64,000 bases of DNA from Sulfitobacter sp. F26169L (GTDB lineage: Bacteria > Pseudomonadota > Alphaproteobacteria > Rhodobacterales > Rhodobacteraceae), in assembly GCF_026410285.1 (NCBI RefSeq), contig NZ_JAPMLP010000009.1:32281-96280 (forward strand), read 5' to 3'. Shown here one piece after another: positions 45,338-54,960 of the stretch (position 1 is the first letter of the stretch; each line of letters opens with the position of its first letter). The notes beneath the pieces are model-generated. The model made no database searches and was not told the DNA's origin. It saw only the letters and a list, made by a program, of their open reading frames with translations. A program made the translations under genes and the position numbers.

Positions 45338-46495
45338 CTATTTACCGTAGGTTGCCACATCTACCTTGGACAACACTTCGGTCCAATAGAGTTCCGTCAT
45401 AGCTTCGACAGTTTCTACACCTTCGACCATGGGCACCCATTTCATCAGGATATCCCGCATCTTCTGCGCGTTTTCAGCACCGTTTTCCACGCCCCGCTCG
45501 GCATAGGCATCCACCATCGCCGTTACATCGGATTCGATCCAGTCACGGCTTGCCTTCAGCATTTCCGGTTCCGCAGTACGGAAGTTGATACCGCGCTCTT
45601 CGGCTTTGGCAACATTGTCCTTTGCCTCTGTCCAATACGCCCAGTTCAAGTGTGCTGCCACCGCAGCGGAGCCCCGCAGCAATGCTGTGCGCCCTGCATC
45701 GTCAAGGCCGCGCCATGTGTCGAGGTTCACGTTGGTCACACCGGAAGAGAAGGACGATCCAGGTATATCTGTGGTAATGTCCGTCACAACGTCGATAAAG
45801 CTGAAGTTCGTCAGCTCGGACGCAGAGGAGGCCGTGCAGTCGATCACCCCTTGGTTAAGTGCCTCGAACGTTTCATTGACCGAGATTGAAACAGGCGTGG
45901 CACCCATCGCCTCGACCCAACGGCTCCAGAATGCGCCGCCGGCGCGCACACGGGTCCCTTTGAGATCCTCGGCGGACGTTACTGGCTTGGTGCATTGCAG
46001 CATATAGGGCGGTGTGGCTGCACCGGCTGTATAAATCTGGTTTTGCGCCTCAAACTCTGCAACGCAAGCGTCACAGTTGAACAGGACGTATTCCATGATT
46101 GCACCGGTATAGGCAAAGACCATCCGGTCACGATCCCCCTCGACGAGTTCGCTCAGGCTGGCCAGTTCGCTTGCAAAGTTTGTGTTGGGAAACTCGGAAA
46201 GGAAATAGGGCGTAAGAACTGTGGTCATATCCGCAATTCCATCGCGCACACCGGAACTCGACTCCAGAAAGTTCAGCAGCGACAGCGGGAATACTTTGAC
46301 AGTGATGTCGCCATCCGAAGCTTCCTCGACAGTGTCGGCGTAGGTCTGGACCGCTTCGACAGGAAGGGCACCGGCGGGCCAGCCGATGGCATAACGCAAA
46401 TCTTTGGCGCTCGCAGCACCGCCAAAGACGGTCGCGACAGCGCCCGCGATCAAAAGCGATGCGGCACCGCTGGTAATTTTTGTGGTATTAATCAT
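45338..46495 (-). CDS. dctP: TRAP transporter substrate-binding protein (acyl cluster)
   Basis: This is a long DctP-type receptor, 385 residues, with a signal peptide ending near GAASA (residue ~30). GGGAG precedes the ATG at 46495. The conserved Arg is in LKGTRVRAGGAFWSRW, and NQGVIDCTASSASE takes the place of the usual GVVDG segment. The lobe rich in Cys (FNCDACVAEF and LQCTKP) is unusual and could form disulfides. Its operator-like dyad at 46603 is shared with two other operons, which ties its expression to the beta-oxidation genes. The ligand is unknown. Confidence 0.86.
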   Translation of the reverse strand: MINTTKITSGAASLLIAGAVATVFGGAASAKDLRYAIGWPAGALPVEAVQTYADTVEEASDGDITVKVFPLSLLNFLESSSGVRDGIADMTTVLTPYFLSEFPNTNFASELASLSELVEGDRDRMVFAYTGAIMEYVLFNCDACVAEFEAQNQIYTAGAATPPYMLQCTKPVTSAEDLKGTRVRAGGAFWSRWVEAMGATPVSISVNETFEALNQGVIDCTASSASELTNFSFIDVVTDITTDIPGSSFSSGVTNVNLDTWRGLDDAGRTALLRGSAAVAAHLNWAYWTEAKDNVAKAEERGINFRTAEPEMLKASRDWIESDVTAMVDAYAERGVENGAENAQKMRDILMKWVPMVEGVETVEAMTELYWTEVLSKVDVATYGK

Positions 46496-46602
46496 ATCGT
46501 ATCTCCCTTTTACAGATCAGGTATCCGGAGCTGTTCCCCGGCTGTATTCTTGTTTTGTGGCGGCGGATGATGTCGGCTAGAACACGCGCACCATCCGCCT
46601 CA

Positions 46603-46620
46603 ATTAATCGTATAGTTAAC
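46603..46620. promoter_or_regulatory. Candidate TetR operator upstream of the acyl-cluster dctP
   Basis: On the minus strand it reads GTTAACTATACGATTAAT, which matches 15 of 18 positions of the dyad at 53964 (GTTAATTATCCGATTAAC). It lies 108 bp before the receptor start codon, in the 150-bp gap after the thiolase gene. Its similarity to the other site is the reason for calling it. Confidence 0.6.
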
Positions 46621-46645
46621 ATTTTTATATGACAAGATTTAGTTG

Positions 46646-47806
46646 TCAAACCGCTTCGATGATTGTGACGTTGGCCTGCCCGCCCCCTTCGCACATTGTT
46701 TGCAGGCCATAGCGCATGTTCCGTGCGCGAAGAGCATGGACGAGTGTTGCCATCAACTTTGCGCCCGATCCGCCCAGTGGATGACCAAGAGCGATAGCGC
46801 CCCCGTTGACGTTGATCCGCTCGGGGTCGGCACCGGTGTGTTTAAGCCACGCCAGCGGGATAGAGGCGAAGGCCTCGTTCACTTCGTACAGGTCGATATC
46901 GCCGATGTTCATACCGGCGCGGGCCAGCGCACGGTCGGTTGCAAACAGCGGCTCCTCCAGCATGATGACGGGATCACCCGCAGTGACCGTCAATCCATGA
47001 ATACGAGCGAGGGGCGTTAATCCGTGGGTCTTGACCGCATCCGCGCTTGCCAGCAACACGGCAGAGGCTCCGTCGCAAATCTGACTGGCGTTGCCTGCGG
47101 TTATCACGCCGCCCTCTTGCAAGGTGCGCAATCCTGCAAGGGTTTCCATCGAGGCATCGCTTCGCATCCCTTCGTCGCGCGTGTGCATCCCGCCGCCCTC
47201 CAGTTCAAGCGGCACAATCTCTGCATCGAAGTGACCGGCATCGGCAGCAGCGACAGCACGCTGGTGACTGCGCACAGCGTAGGCATCCAGATCCTCACGA
47301 TTGAAACCGTGTTTTTCCGCAACCATCTCCGCACCCACAAACTGCGAGAACGCAATGTCGGGGTAGGCCTTGTCCAGACCCGGCGATTTCGCCGATCCGG
47401 CTTCAAAGCTGCGGGTGAATGCGCCGGTTGCACCCATCGGCACCCGCGACATTGATTCGACACCCGCCGCGATGACAACATCCTGCGTTCCCGACATGAT
47501 CGCCTGCGCGGCAAAATGGATTGATTGCTGTGATGATCCGCATTGCCGGTCAATGGTGACTGCCGGAACCGACTGCGGCAGGCGAGAGGCCAACACCGCG
47601 TTGCGACCCACGTGCAACCCCTGCTCACCGGTCTGGCTGACGCATCCCATGATCACATCCTCAATAGCGGACGGGTCAATTCCGGTGGAATCGAGTGTTG
47701 CATTCAGGACATGCGCGGCCAGATCAACTGGATGCCACCCCGAGACTTTGCCCCCGCGCCTACCACCGGGAGTGCGCAATGCAGAACAGATATAGACTTC
47801 GGTCAT
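46646..47806 (-). CDS. Acetyl-CoA acyltransferase (thiolase), acyl cluster
   Basis: This thiolase has 386 residues from the ATG at 47806. Active site Cys in [10 protein letters not shown] (near 88), His in [16 protein letters not shown] and second Cys in [10 protein letters not shown] are all present. It carries out the last, thiolytic step of acyl-CoA degradation. It follows two crotonase genes by 25 bp on the same message. The longer upstream extension of the frame has no ribosome site and is not used. Confidence 0.92.
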   Translation of the reverse strand: MTEVYICSALRTPGGRRGGKVSGWHPVDLAAHVLNATLDSTGIDPSAIEDVIMGCVSQTGEQGLHVGRNAVLASRLPQSVPAVTIDRQCGSSQQSIHFAAQAIMSGTQDVVIAAGVESMSRVPMGATGAFTRSFEAGSAKSPGLDKAYPDIAFSQFVGAEMVAEKHGFNREDLDAYAVRSHQRAVAAADAGHFDAEIVPLELEGGGMHTRDEGMRSDASMETLAGLRTLQEGGVITAGNASQICDGASAVLLASADAVKTHGLTPLARIHGLTVTAGDPVIMLEEPLFATDRALARAGMNIGDIDLYEVNEAFASIPLAWLKHTGADPERINVNGGAIALGHPLGGSGAKLMATLVHALRARNMRYGLQTMCEGGGQANVTIIEAV

Positions 47807-47831
47807 AGTGATACCTTTCGATTGTAGTGGG

Positions 47832-48623
47832 TTATTCGCCAAAGCGGGCAGGGCGCTTTTCGCGGAACGCGGCCACGCCTTCGGCAAAATCCGGATGTTG
47901 CCCCGCTTCGCGCTGGAAATTACGCTCAAGCTGAATGGATTCGGTAAAGCTTGCATCGCAAGCCGCCCAAGCGGATTGCCGCGTCAGGGCCAGTGCACGG
48001 GTCGGACCCGCCGCGAGCTTTTGCGCCAATTTCAGAGCAACCTCCTCGACGGCATCGTCTTCTGCCAGTTCCGAGATCAGACCCCATTCGAAGGCCTGTT
48101 CTGCATAGAGCTTTTCAGCGAGCAGCATCATCTTCATCGCGCGAACGCGGCCCACAGCGCGGGTTAGCAACCATGCCGCGCCACCGTCAGGCACCAGACC
48201 GATACGCGCGAACGCCTCAAGAAAGTAGGCCGAGCGCCCCGCAACGATGATGTCGCCCGACAGCGCCAGCGACGCGCCAACCCCTGCCGCCGCACCACGC
48301 ACTGCCGTCACAAAAGGAACCGGCAGGGCTCGTATCGTTTCCATCAACGGATTATAGGCGTCTTCCAGCGCAAGTCCTGCATCCAGATCGCTGCCTTTTG
48401 GCGCAATATCACCTGACAGATTTGCACCCGAACAAAAGGCGCGCGCGTCCCCTGCCAGAATAATTGCACCTGCGGATGTCGCTTCGGTGCGCAGCGTGTC
48501 ACGCAGGGCCACTGCCATTTCCATGTCCATAGCATTCAACGCGTCCGGATTGTTCAGACGGATGATGCAGACAGCACCGTCACGTGTGACAAGGATGCGG
48601 TCATCGGTAGGGTTGGTGGTCAT
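47832..48623 (-). CDS. Enoyl-CoA hydratase/isomerase family protein (first of pair)
   Basis: This crotonase-fold protein has 263 residues. The oxyanion-hole segments are AFCSGANLSGD and RGAAAGVGASLALSGDIIVA. At the usual catalytic positions the sequence has Ala-rich and FARIGLVPDGGAAW segments, so one Glu of classic hydratases (in the position after GxG) appears replaced, as in isomerases and PaaG-like members. It could hydrate or isomerise an enoyl-CoA. It lies 31 bp after the other crotonase gene, and the two differ enough to have separate roles. Confidence 0.87.
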   Translation of the reverse strand: MTTNPTDDRILVTRDGAVCIIRLNNPDALNAMDMEMAVALRDTLRTEATSAGAIILAGDARAFCSGANLSGDIAPKGSDLDAGLALEDAYNPLMETIRALPVPFVTAVRGAAAGVGASLALSGDIIVAGRSAYFLEAFARIGLVPDGGAAWLLTRAVGRVRAMKMMLLAEKLYAEQAFEWGLISELAEDDAVEEVALKLAQKLAAGPTRALALTRQSAWAACDASFTESIQLERNFQREAGQHPDFAEGVAAFREKRPARFGE

Positions 48624-48654
48624 CTAAGGCTCCTCGGTATGTTGAATTTTACGC

Positions 48655-49503
48655 TTACCGCCAGTCGGGTGGCGTCCAGTCGGGAAAAATATCGGGCAGA
48701 CCGTCGCTTACACGATCGGGAAAGTCTGCCGCGCGCTTTTCAAGAAAGCTCTCGACACCCTCGGACGCATCTGCGGAGGCAGTCCGCGCAGCGACACCCC
48801 TGCTATCGACGCGGTGTGCCTCCATCGGGTGGGCAGCGCCCAACATCCGCCACATCATCTGCCGGGTCAGAGCGACCGAGACGGGCGCGGTAGTTGCGCC
48901 GATCTCCTCAGCCAGCTCTTGTGCCGCGCCCAGCAGATCACCGGGGGCGTGAACAGAGCGGACCAGCCCTGCATCAAGTGCTTCTTGCGCGTCGAATATT
49001 CTGCCGCTGGCGCTCCATTCCATCGCTTTGGAAATGCCGACCACACGGGGCAAAAACCATGACGAGCAGGCTTCGGGCACGATACCACGGCGGGCAAAGA
49101 CAAATCCGAACCGCGCATCACAAGAGGCAAGGCGCATATCCATCGGAAGCTGCATCGTCGCACCGACACCCACAGCGGCGCCGTTAACCGCAGCAATGAC
49201 CGGCTTGAGGCTGTCGAACAGGCGCAGGGCCAGCCGCCCGCCGGTATCGCGCATGGGCGTTCCGTCATCTTCCGGCGCGTCATCAACGAAACCTTCAGCC
49301 CCGCCGGACAAGTCCGCTCCGGCGCAAAAGGCGCGTCCGGCACCTGTTACAACCACGCAACGAACAGCATCATCTGCATCCGCAACGTCAATCGCGTCGA
49401 TAAACTGGTTCATCACTTCGACCGTGAAGGCGTTTAGCTTGTCAGGTCGGTTGAGGGTCAGGGTCATCACGCCACCGGTGATGTCGGTTTGCACAACACT
49501 CAT
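48655..49503 (-). CDS. Enoyl-CoA hydratase/isomerase family protein (second of pair)
   Basis: This is a 282-residue crotonase. Oxyanion segments are AFCAGADLSGG and NGAAVGVGATMQLPMDMRLA; FGFVFARRGIVPEACSSWFL has a Glu at the position of the general base of isomerase-like members. There is an insert EGFVDDAPEDDGTPMRDTGG after the first oxyanion loop. The start overlaps the acyl-CoA dehydrogenase stop (ATGA), so it directly follows the dehydrogenation step. Confidence 0.88.
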   Translation of the reverse strand: MSVVQTDITGGVMTLTLNRPDKLNAFTVEVMNQFIDAIDVADADDAVRCVVVTGAGRAFCAGADLSGGAEGFVDDAPEDDGTPMRDTGGRLALRLFDSLKPVIAAVNGAAVGVGATMQLPMDMRLASCDARFGFVFARRGIVPEACSSWFLPRVVGISKAMEWSASGRIFDAQEALDAGLVRSVHAPGDLLGAAQELAEEIGATTAPVSVALTRQMMWRMLGAAHPMEAHRVDSRGVAARTASADASEGVESFLEKRAADFPDRVSDGLPDIFPDWTPPDWR

Positions 49504-50831
49504 TTTGCGTCACGCACGGATGGGTCGATGCTGCGCGGTGTCGGCAAAGGTATTTTACCACGGCGCGGCCCGAGATAGCCGAACAGATATGCACCCACTT
49601 TGCGCATCTGGATTTCTTCGGAGCCTTCGGTGATCCGGTAGCGGCGGTGGTGACGGTAAATATGCTCGAACGGTTTGTGCCGTGAATATCCAACGCCGCC
49701 GTGTATTTGCATCGCCCGATCTGCGGCATCACAGCACAAACGGTTGGCTTGATAATTGCACATGCTTACCTTGTCGGACAGATGTTTGGCGACTTCCGGA
49801 TGCGGCATCCGGTCCATTTCCCATGCGGTTTTGCGGATCAACAGGCGCAGCATCTCGGCTTGGGATGCCAGCTCGACCAGCGGAAATTGGATCGCCTGAT
49901 TGGCGGCAAGTTCGGTGCCGAACGGCTTGCGCGCACGGGCATAGCGCACTGATTCCTCGATACAATAAACGGCAGCACCCAACGACGACGCCGCCTGCCG
50001 GATGCGGTTTTCATGCACAAAGGATTGCGCCAATGCCAAACCGCCCCCCTCGGGCCCGAACATCAGATCGTCAGGCACCCAGACATCGTTAAAGCTGACC
50101 CTCGGGTGGTCGGTGGGCATGTTGAATGTCCACAGATATTCCTCGATCTTCATGCCTGTCGTATCGGTTGGTACCAGAAACGCGGTAATGCCTTGCGCAT
50201 CACCATCCTCGCCCGACGTGCGTGCAAAGGTGACGCAATGGGTCGCGGTATGCATCCCTGTGGCCAACATCTTTTCACCGTCGATGCGCCAGCCCTGTTT
50301 CCCATCTCGGGTTTCACGTTTTGCGCGCGTCTCCATATGGGTCGCGTCAGATCCGTGATCAGGCTCTGTCAGGCCGAAAGCCATGCGAATATCGCCGTTC
50401 AGCGCGCCTTTGATGAAGGTTTCTTTCTGCGTGTCGGTCCCGAAATCACGCAGCATGACAATTACAGGAAAATTTCCGACGATCGAGTGTTCGGATTGCA
50501 GATCATTGAACAGGCCCAATCCCTTGGCCGCCATATGCTCGCGGGCCACTGCCATGGCCAGATTGCCGCCGTCCTGCCCGCCAAACTCGGCCGGTAGGGA
50601 GAACCGGTACAGCCCGGCCTTGTCCGCCCGCGCGACGGCCTCGGCCATCAGCGCCTCCCATTCGGGGCGCGGTAGACCGCCGTTTTCAAAATCCGTGCGC
50701 GCCCATTCGCGGCGGTGATCAAAAAACCGCTCGTTGTCGTCCTGCGCCTGCAAGGGGGCGATTTCGGCGTCGATAAAGGTATCAATGCGGGTCAGCAGAT
50801 CGGTGATGTCTGGCGGCAGATCAAAATTCAT
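49500..50831 (-). CDS. Acyl-CoA dehydrogenase, ACAD10/11 or LvaC-like
   Basis: It has 443 residues from the ATG at 50831, longer than standard dehydrogenases. Motifs are GLTEPDHGSDATHMETRAKR, DGEKMLATGMHTATHCVTFA, NMPTDHPRVSFNDVWVPDDL, ARKPFGTELAANQAIQFPLV, MQIHGGVGYSRHKPFEHIYR and RYRITEGSEEIQMRKVG. The protein type with this C-terminus (RITEGSEEIQ) accompanies APH-type kinases in the ACAD10/11 system. In the levulinate route, LvaC acts on 4-phospho-acyl-CoA, eliminating phosphate. A role on a phosphorylated hydroxyacyl-CoA is inferred from the two genes upstream. Confidence 0.85.
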   Translation of the reverse strand: MNFDLPPDITDLLTRIDTFIDAEIAPLQAQDDNERFFDHRREWARTDFENGGLPRPEWEALMAEAVARADKAGLYRFSLPAEFGGQDGGNLAMAVAREHMAAKGLGLFNDLQSEHSIVGNFPVIVMLRDFGTDTQKETFIKGALNGDIRMAFGLTEPDHGSDATHMETRAKRETRDGKQGWRIDGEKMLATGMHTATHCVTFARTSGEDGDAQGITAFLVPTDTTGMKIEEYLWTFNMPTDHPRVSFNDVWVPDDLMFGPEGGGLALAQSFVHENRIRQAASSLGAAVYCIEESVRYARARKPFGTELAANQAIQFPLVELASQAEMLRLLIRKTAWEMDRMPHPEVAKHLSDKVSMCNYQANRLCCDAADRAMQIHGGVGYSRHKPFEHIYRHHRRYRITEGSEEIQMRKVGAYLFGYLGPRRGKIPLPTPRSIDPSVRDAK

Positions 50832-50882
50832 CCTAAAAAGTCCTTTTTTCACGGGCATATCGAAAGGGGCGGTCGGTGGGTG

Positions 50883-51263
50883 TCATGCGCCGCTTGCCAA
50901 TCTGCGCAAGCGCGCCACTGCGGAGAAATCCGGCTGGTCGATAGATATTTTATCCAGCGTGGATGCAATCAACACATCGGCAAGCTCCGGTGTCGACAGA
51001 TCAACGGTGCCCTCGTCGATCCGCGCGCACAACGTGCGCGTGAGATTGTCCAGATCACCTTGCATGCCAAGAATTGCGGATAGCCGTGCGGCCTCTTCGG
51101 TGGCTGTATTCCGCGCCGCAATCTCGCGGCGGACCAGATCAATCGCAGCAGCCGCCACTTTTGCCTCGAAACTGGCGTGGGGCGGCAAGGCCGCGACAGC
51201 GGTGCCGCGCAACCATTTTGTGACAGCGCCAAGAATATCATCCGGTTCAGGTGCGTCTTGCAT
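50883..51263 (-). CDS. DUF6285-like small protein, LvaB-type partner of the kinase
   Basis: This is a 126-residue soluble, mainly helical protein (DDILGAVTKWLRGTAVAALP, FEAKVAAAAIDLVRREIAAR, LTRTLCARIDEGTVDLSTPE). It starts 3 bp after the APH-type kinase stop and is 51 bp ahead of the dehydrogenase. Small proteins of this size and position accompany acyl-CoA kinases of the ACAD10/11 type, and in the levulinate operon LvaB is needed for kinase activity. I call the family from the sequence pattern and context; there are no catalytic residues to check. It probably forms a complex with the kinase. Confidence 0.75.
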   Translation of the reverse strand: MQDAPEPDDILGAVTKWLRGTAVAALPPHASFEAKVAAAAIDLVRREIAARNTATEEAARLSAILGMQGDLDNLTRTLCARIDEGTVDLSTPELADVLIASTLDKISIDQPDFSAVARLRRLASGA

Positions 51264-51266
51264 GGT

Positions 51267-52277
51267 TCATTCCTTCTCCAGCATATGCAGCAGCAGGATC
51301 GCTTCTGTCTCCGAGGCGCGGCGCGCGATGACGTGGCGCTCCACCGAGGTATCGGTGCCGTCTCGCACCCATGCTGCCATTTCTTCGATGATCACACCCC
51401 ACCGCAAAGCAGCAAGAACCTCCCACCAGCGCACTGTCGCGGGATTGATCGGCGCACCACCGGCAGCCGCGTAGCCTGCGAACAGGTCCGCGCGCGAACC
51501 CAGGCCGCCGACAGGCTCGGGCCGCCCGAAACGCCAGCTTTCCATGCACAGCCATCCCAAATCTGCGTGCGGATCGCCGATGTGGGCAAGTTCCCAATCC
51601 AGTACGCCGTTGATCCCCTCGGGATCGAGCATGAGGTTTCCCATCCGGAAATCACCGTGGACAAGGCGTGGTGTCACGTTTTCCGGTGTGTTGGTGCGCA
51701 ACCATTGCAGGGCGAGTGAAAAGACCGGACGCGGCGTGCCGAACGATGCGTGACGCTCTTGCAGATCATCGACAGCCTGTTGTGGTGACTGGTGAGGGAT
51801 TCCCAGATCCCTGGCATCGGTCTGGTGGATAGCAGCAAGAGTTTTCCCTGCCTGAAAGGCGAATTTTGCACGGGCAGGGGCCAGATTTTTGTTGCGGAAG
51901 ATACGTGCGGGCAGTGCGTCGCCCTCGATCCGTGACATGATAAATCCATGCCCCGCTTTATCGTCAGGGTGCAGCTCATGCACGACACGTGGTACGGGAA
52001 CACCGGCAGCTGCCGCGCGCGTGATAACCCGCGCCTCCGCTTCCATCCCGATACCGGACATACCGCTGCGGTCAAGGTTCGGTGCCCTGCGCAGGATCAG
52101 TTTATCCCGCCGACCACCTTTCAGTTCAAACGCCCATGTTTCCTGACTTGCGCCGCCGGACAACCGTTGCAGGTTTTCAATGCCGCCGGCGGCGGGATCA
52201 ATGCGCGGAGCGATCCGCGACAATGCCTTTGCCAGTGCATCCTGTCCGTCGGCGCTGTCGGGATTTGCATCGCGCAT
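51267..52277 (-). CDS. APH-type phosphotransferase, acyl-CoA kinase (LvaA/ACAD10-like)
   Basis: This 336-residue kinase has the aminoglycoside phosphotransferase fold. The catalytic loop VHGDFRMGNLMLDPEGINGV carries the HGDF-x3-N motif, and the metal-binding Asp is in LDWELAHIGDPHADLGW. The N-lobe has GGASQETWAFEL and LILRRAPN for ATP binding. In this setting (acyl-CoA ligase upstream, small partner and ACAD downstream) such kinases phosphorylate a hydroxyl of a hydroxyacyl-CoA, not an antibiotic. The start ATG overlaps the ligase stop by one base (TGATG), which means tight coupling. Confidence 0.86.
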   Translation of the reverse strand: MRDANPDSADGQDALAKALSRIAPRIDPAAGGIENLQRLSGGASQETWAFELKGGRRDKLILRRAPNLDRSGMSGIGMEAEARVITRAAAAGVPVPRVVHELHPDDKAGHGFIMSRIEGDALPARIFRNKNLAPARAKFAFQAGKTLAAIHQTDARDLGIPHQSPQQAVDDLQERHASFGTPRPVFSLALQWLRTNTPENVTPRLVHGDFRMGNLMLDPEGINGVLDWELAHIGDPHADLGWLCMESWRFGRPEPVGGLGSRADLFAGYAAAGGAPINPATVRWWEVLAALRWGVIIEEMAAWVRDGTDTSVERHVIARRASETEAILLLHMLEKE

Positions 52278-53845
52278 CAGTTGACCTGCCGGTCGCGGCC
52301 CTCCCAATAGGGCGTCCTGAGGTCACGTTTGAGCAGTTTGCCGGACGCGTTTCGTGGCATGATGTCAATAACATCCACCTGCTTGGGACATTTGAAAGCG
52401 GCAAGGCGCTCTCGCATCCAGCCCGCTATTTCCTGCTGGTCGATTTGGGCACCCTTGTGAAGGGTGACGACAGCACGTACCGCCTCGCCCCACTTTTCGT
52501 CCGGCACGCCAATCACGGCAGCCTCGCAGATGGCGGGATGACCGTGCAAAACACTCTCTACCTCGGCCGGATATACATTTTCACCGCCCGAGATGATCAT
52601 ATCCTTGATCCGGTCATGAATGAAGAGATAGCCGTCTTCGTCCATATACCCCGCATCCCCTGACAGCAGCCAGCCATCTTCGCGCAGGGTTTTGGCGGTG
52701 GCCTCGGGATCATTCCAATAGCGCAGCATGTTGGAGGAGGACCGCACTGCAACTTCACCGATTACATCGGGTGCCACGGGCTTTCCTTCGGGATCGAAGA
52801 TTGCAATTTCGGTTGCAGGCATGGCACGTCCAGCACTGCGCATCCGCGGCGCCCCTTCGACAACGTGATCTTCGGGCAGCAGGATCGCAACGGTGCCGGT
52901 CGTTTCCGTCATGCCGTAGCACTGCGCGAATTCACAGCCGATCACTTCGATCGCCTCTTGCAGCAGGGGTAGGGGCATCGGCGCAGCGCCGTACATGATC
53001 TCTTTAATACGCGAGAAATCGACATCTTTGGCGCGGGGGTGTTGAATCATTATCTGCAAAGCGGCGGGTACGACAAACAGCTTTGAAACCCGTTCGTTTT
53101 CGATGAAGTCAAGCGCTGCAACCGGATCAAATTCGCGCGCGATCACGCTGGTGCAGGTGTTTACGAACTAGATATTCCAGAAGCCGATACCGCCGATATG
53201 TGCAAGCGGCATGGCGATCAGGCCAATTTCATCGTCGTCCCAGTGATCATAGATCAGCTTCTGCGGCAATGTTTCCAGCCGCTGCTGGAGCAGTGCACGG
53301 TGGCTGATTAACGCAGCTTTTGGCACGCCGGTAGTGCCGGAAGTAAACAGCGCAAGCGCAGGGTCAAGCGGAGCGGAGCGATCATCGGCCGGGGTCGCCG
53401 GCTGGGCATCGCGCCACGTTTCGTAGGCCGGCCAATCCGCATGACCGCCCTCCATCGCGACAGCAACCGTCGGGGGCAGGGCGGCCAGCACCTTTTCGGC
53501 CACATCGTGGAATTCCGGACCAACAAACAGGATATCGGGCGGATATCGCAGTAATATCTGTGTGATCTCCTGCGCCGCAAGCCGCCAGTTGAGCGGCGCG
53601 AACAGCCCACCCGCCCGTGTCGCTCCGACATAGATCTCAAAAACATGATCACAGTTCTTGCCGAGATAAAAAACGTTTTTTGCACCTTGCGCGTCGAGCG
53701 CATGAGCAACCTGATCGACGCGACGGTCAAATTCTCCAAAGGTGGTATTGCGACCCTCAAAGCGGTTACAAATTCTATCCGGTGCACGCTTCGCCGCACT
53801 TCGAGCTACGACACTCATCGTGATCATCGCTTCGGGGTCGATCAT
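52277..53845 (-). pseudogene. Acyl-CoA ligase interrupted by one in-frame TAG
   Basis: From the ATG at 53845 (GGGAGGA upstream) an adenylate-forming ligase runs for 522 sense codons, apart from TAG as codon 226 (53170-53168). Before it are LFTSGTTGVPKAALI and HIGGIGFWNI; after it FVNTCTSVIAREFDP, YGMTETTGTV, GDAGYMDEDGYLFIHDR and PRNASGKLLKRDLR continue in the same frame. Nothing else is wrong, so this is a single nonsense change, a sequencing error or a read-through site. By position it would be the LvaE-like enzyme that activates the imported acid. Its stop codon overlaps the kinase start. A GTG at 53146 could restart a C-terminal piece lacking the P-loop. Confidence 0.88.
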
Positions 53846-53963
53846 TCCATTTTCCTCCCAGATTGGACATGTCGGCTTTTGACGATCTGACGCAACTCGC
53901 GCGGCTCGGCAATCCCGCCGCCAAAGCACCCGCGTGCCTTTATCCAGCCCGTCAGATCTGGAA

Positions 53964-53981
53964 GTTAATTATCCGATTAAC
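53964..53981. promoter_or_regulatory. Candidate TetR operator between ligase and tetR-type gene
   Basis: GTTAAT-TATCCG-ATTAAC is a perfect dyad with six-base arms, in the 412-bp gap between the divergent ligase (start 53845) and TetR gene (start 54258). The rest of the gap is AT-rich at places (GTAATTAAG near 53997) and shows no other gene. Very similar sites occur at 46603 and, with wider spacing, at 60442. Confidence 0.65.
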
Positions 53982-54257
53982 ACGCCTGCGTAAAGTGGTA
54001 ATTAAGCGACGAATTCACACAGAGCAGAGAGGGGCACCGACCAACGATTGAAATGATCTGAGCACAGATGGCTCGTGCAGGCAGGGCGAACGGACGTGGA
54101 TGACATCTATGACCGGACATTTAAGCCAATTTGCCACAGGAAGTCATATTATTCTGCACGCTGGTCCTCGATACACATGATCGTGTAAGGTAGATGGAGG
54201 GTGACAAAGCCCCAAGTCGGGCGTATGAAAAGATTAGAACGAGGAGTTAGTCGGACA

Positions 54258-54902
54258 ATGAATACAACTGCCCTGACGGATGAAACTCCTGTCTCAGCAG
54301 GTGCATCTACCCGCGATGACCTGCTGCAAGCAGCCAGCGACCTGATGTGCCGACGCGATACGCTTTCGATTCCGATAGCCGATATTGCGGCGGAGGCGGG
54401 GGTGAATTCAGCTTTGGTAAAGTACTATTTTGGCAACAAAAGTGGTTTGATGCGGGCGCTTTTGGGTAGGGATCTCACTCTGGCCGTGTCGCAGCTGGAA
54501 GAGCTGGTAGAGATGGAAATGCGTCCGAGCACCAAAATGCGCTATCATCTCTCAGGGCTGATTAAGATGTATTTCAAATACCCGTATCTGCAACGTCTGC
54601 TTACCGCTACAATGCGTGACGAGACCGACGAGATCGGTGCGGAGCTGGCACGTTTGTACATCCAGCCCATCCACGACGCGTACGAGCGCATGATTGCGGA
54701 AGGCGTAGATGCTGGTGAATTCCAGCCTCTCGATCACCGTTTCTTCTACTTCATCGTCATCGGGGCGTGTGACCACATCTTTTCGTCACGTTATGTACTG
54801 AAATATATACACAAAATTGACGAAATTGATGACGACCTGCGTCGAGCCTACTCCGAGCAAGCAATATCCATGATTATGGGTGGATTGATGGCCCGGACCT
54901 GA
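54258..54902 (+). CDS. TetR family regulator of the beta-oxidation genes (proposed)
   Basis: About 214 residues are encoded from the ATG at 54258 (GAGGAG 11 bases upstream); an ATG at 54225 is an alternative. The N-terminal HTH is TRDDLLQAASDLMCRRDTLS then IADIAAEAGVNSALVKYYFG. The C-terminal part is TetR_C-like and includes the segment YPYLQRLLTATMRDETDEIG. This recognition helix (NSALVKYYFGNK) is typical of AcrR-type regulators of acyl metabolism. It is convergent with the CoA-transferase gene and divergent from the ligase, and it is the only regulator gene between the two beta-oxidation operons whose promoters carry related dyads. That regulation is an inference. Confidence 0.85.
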   Translation: MNTTALTDETPVSAGASTRDDLLQAASDLMCRRDTLSIPIADIAAEAGVNSALVKYYFGNKSGLMRALLGRDLTLAVSQLEELVEMEMRPSTKMRYHLSGLIKMYFKYPYLQRLLTATMRDETDEIGAELARLYIQPIHDAYERMIAEGVDAGEFQPLDHRFFYFIVIGACDHIFSSRYVLKYIHKIDEIDDDLRRAYSEQAISMIMGGLMART

Positions 54903-54960
54903 CTTACGGCGGGTGCATTGCCACACGGCGCACAACCGGATCACGGGCAGTTTTTCTGCT

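Noticed and set aside
52277..53146. The C-terminal ligase half as an independent gene
   Set aside because: It lacks the ATP-binding P-loop and has no ribosome site at the GTG; it is the in-frame continuation of the interrupted ligase.
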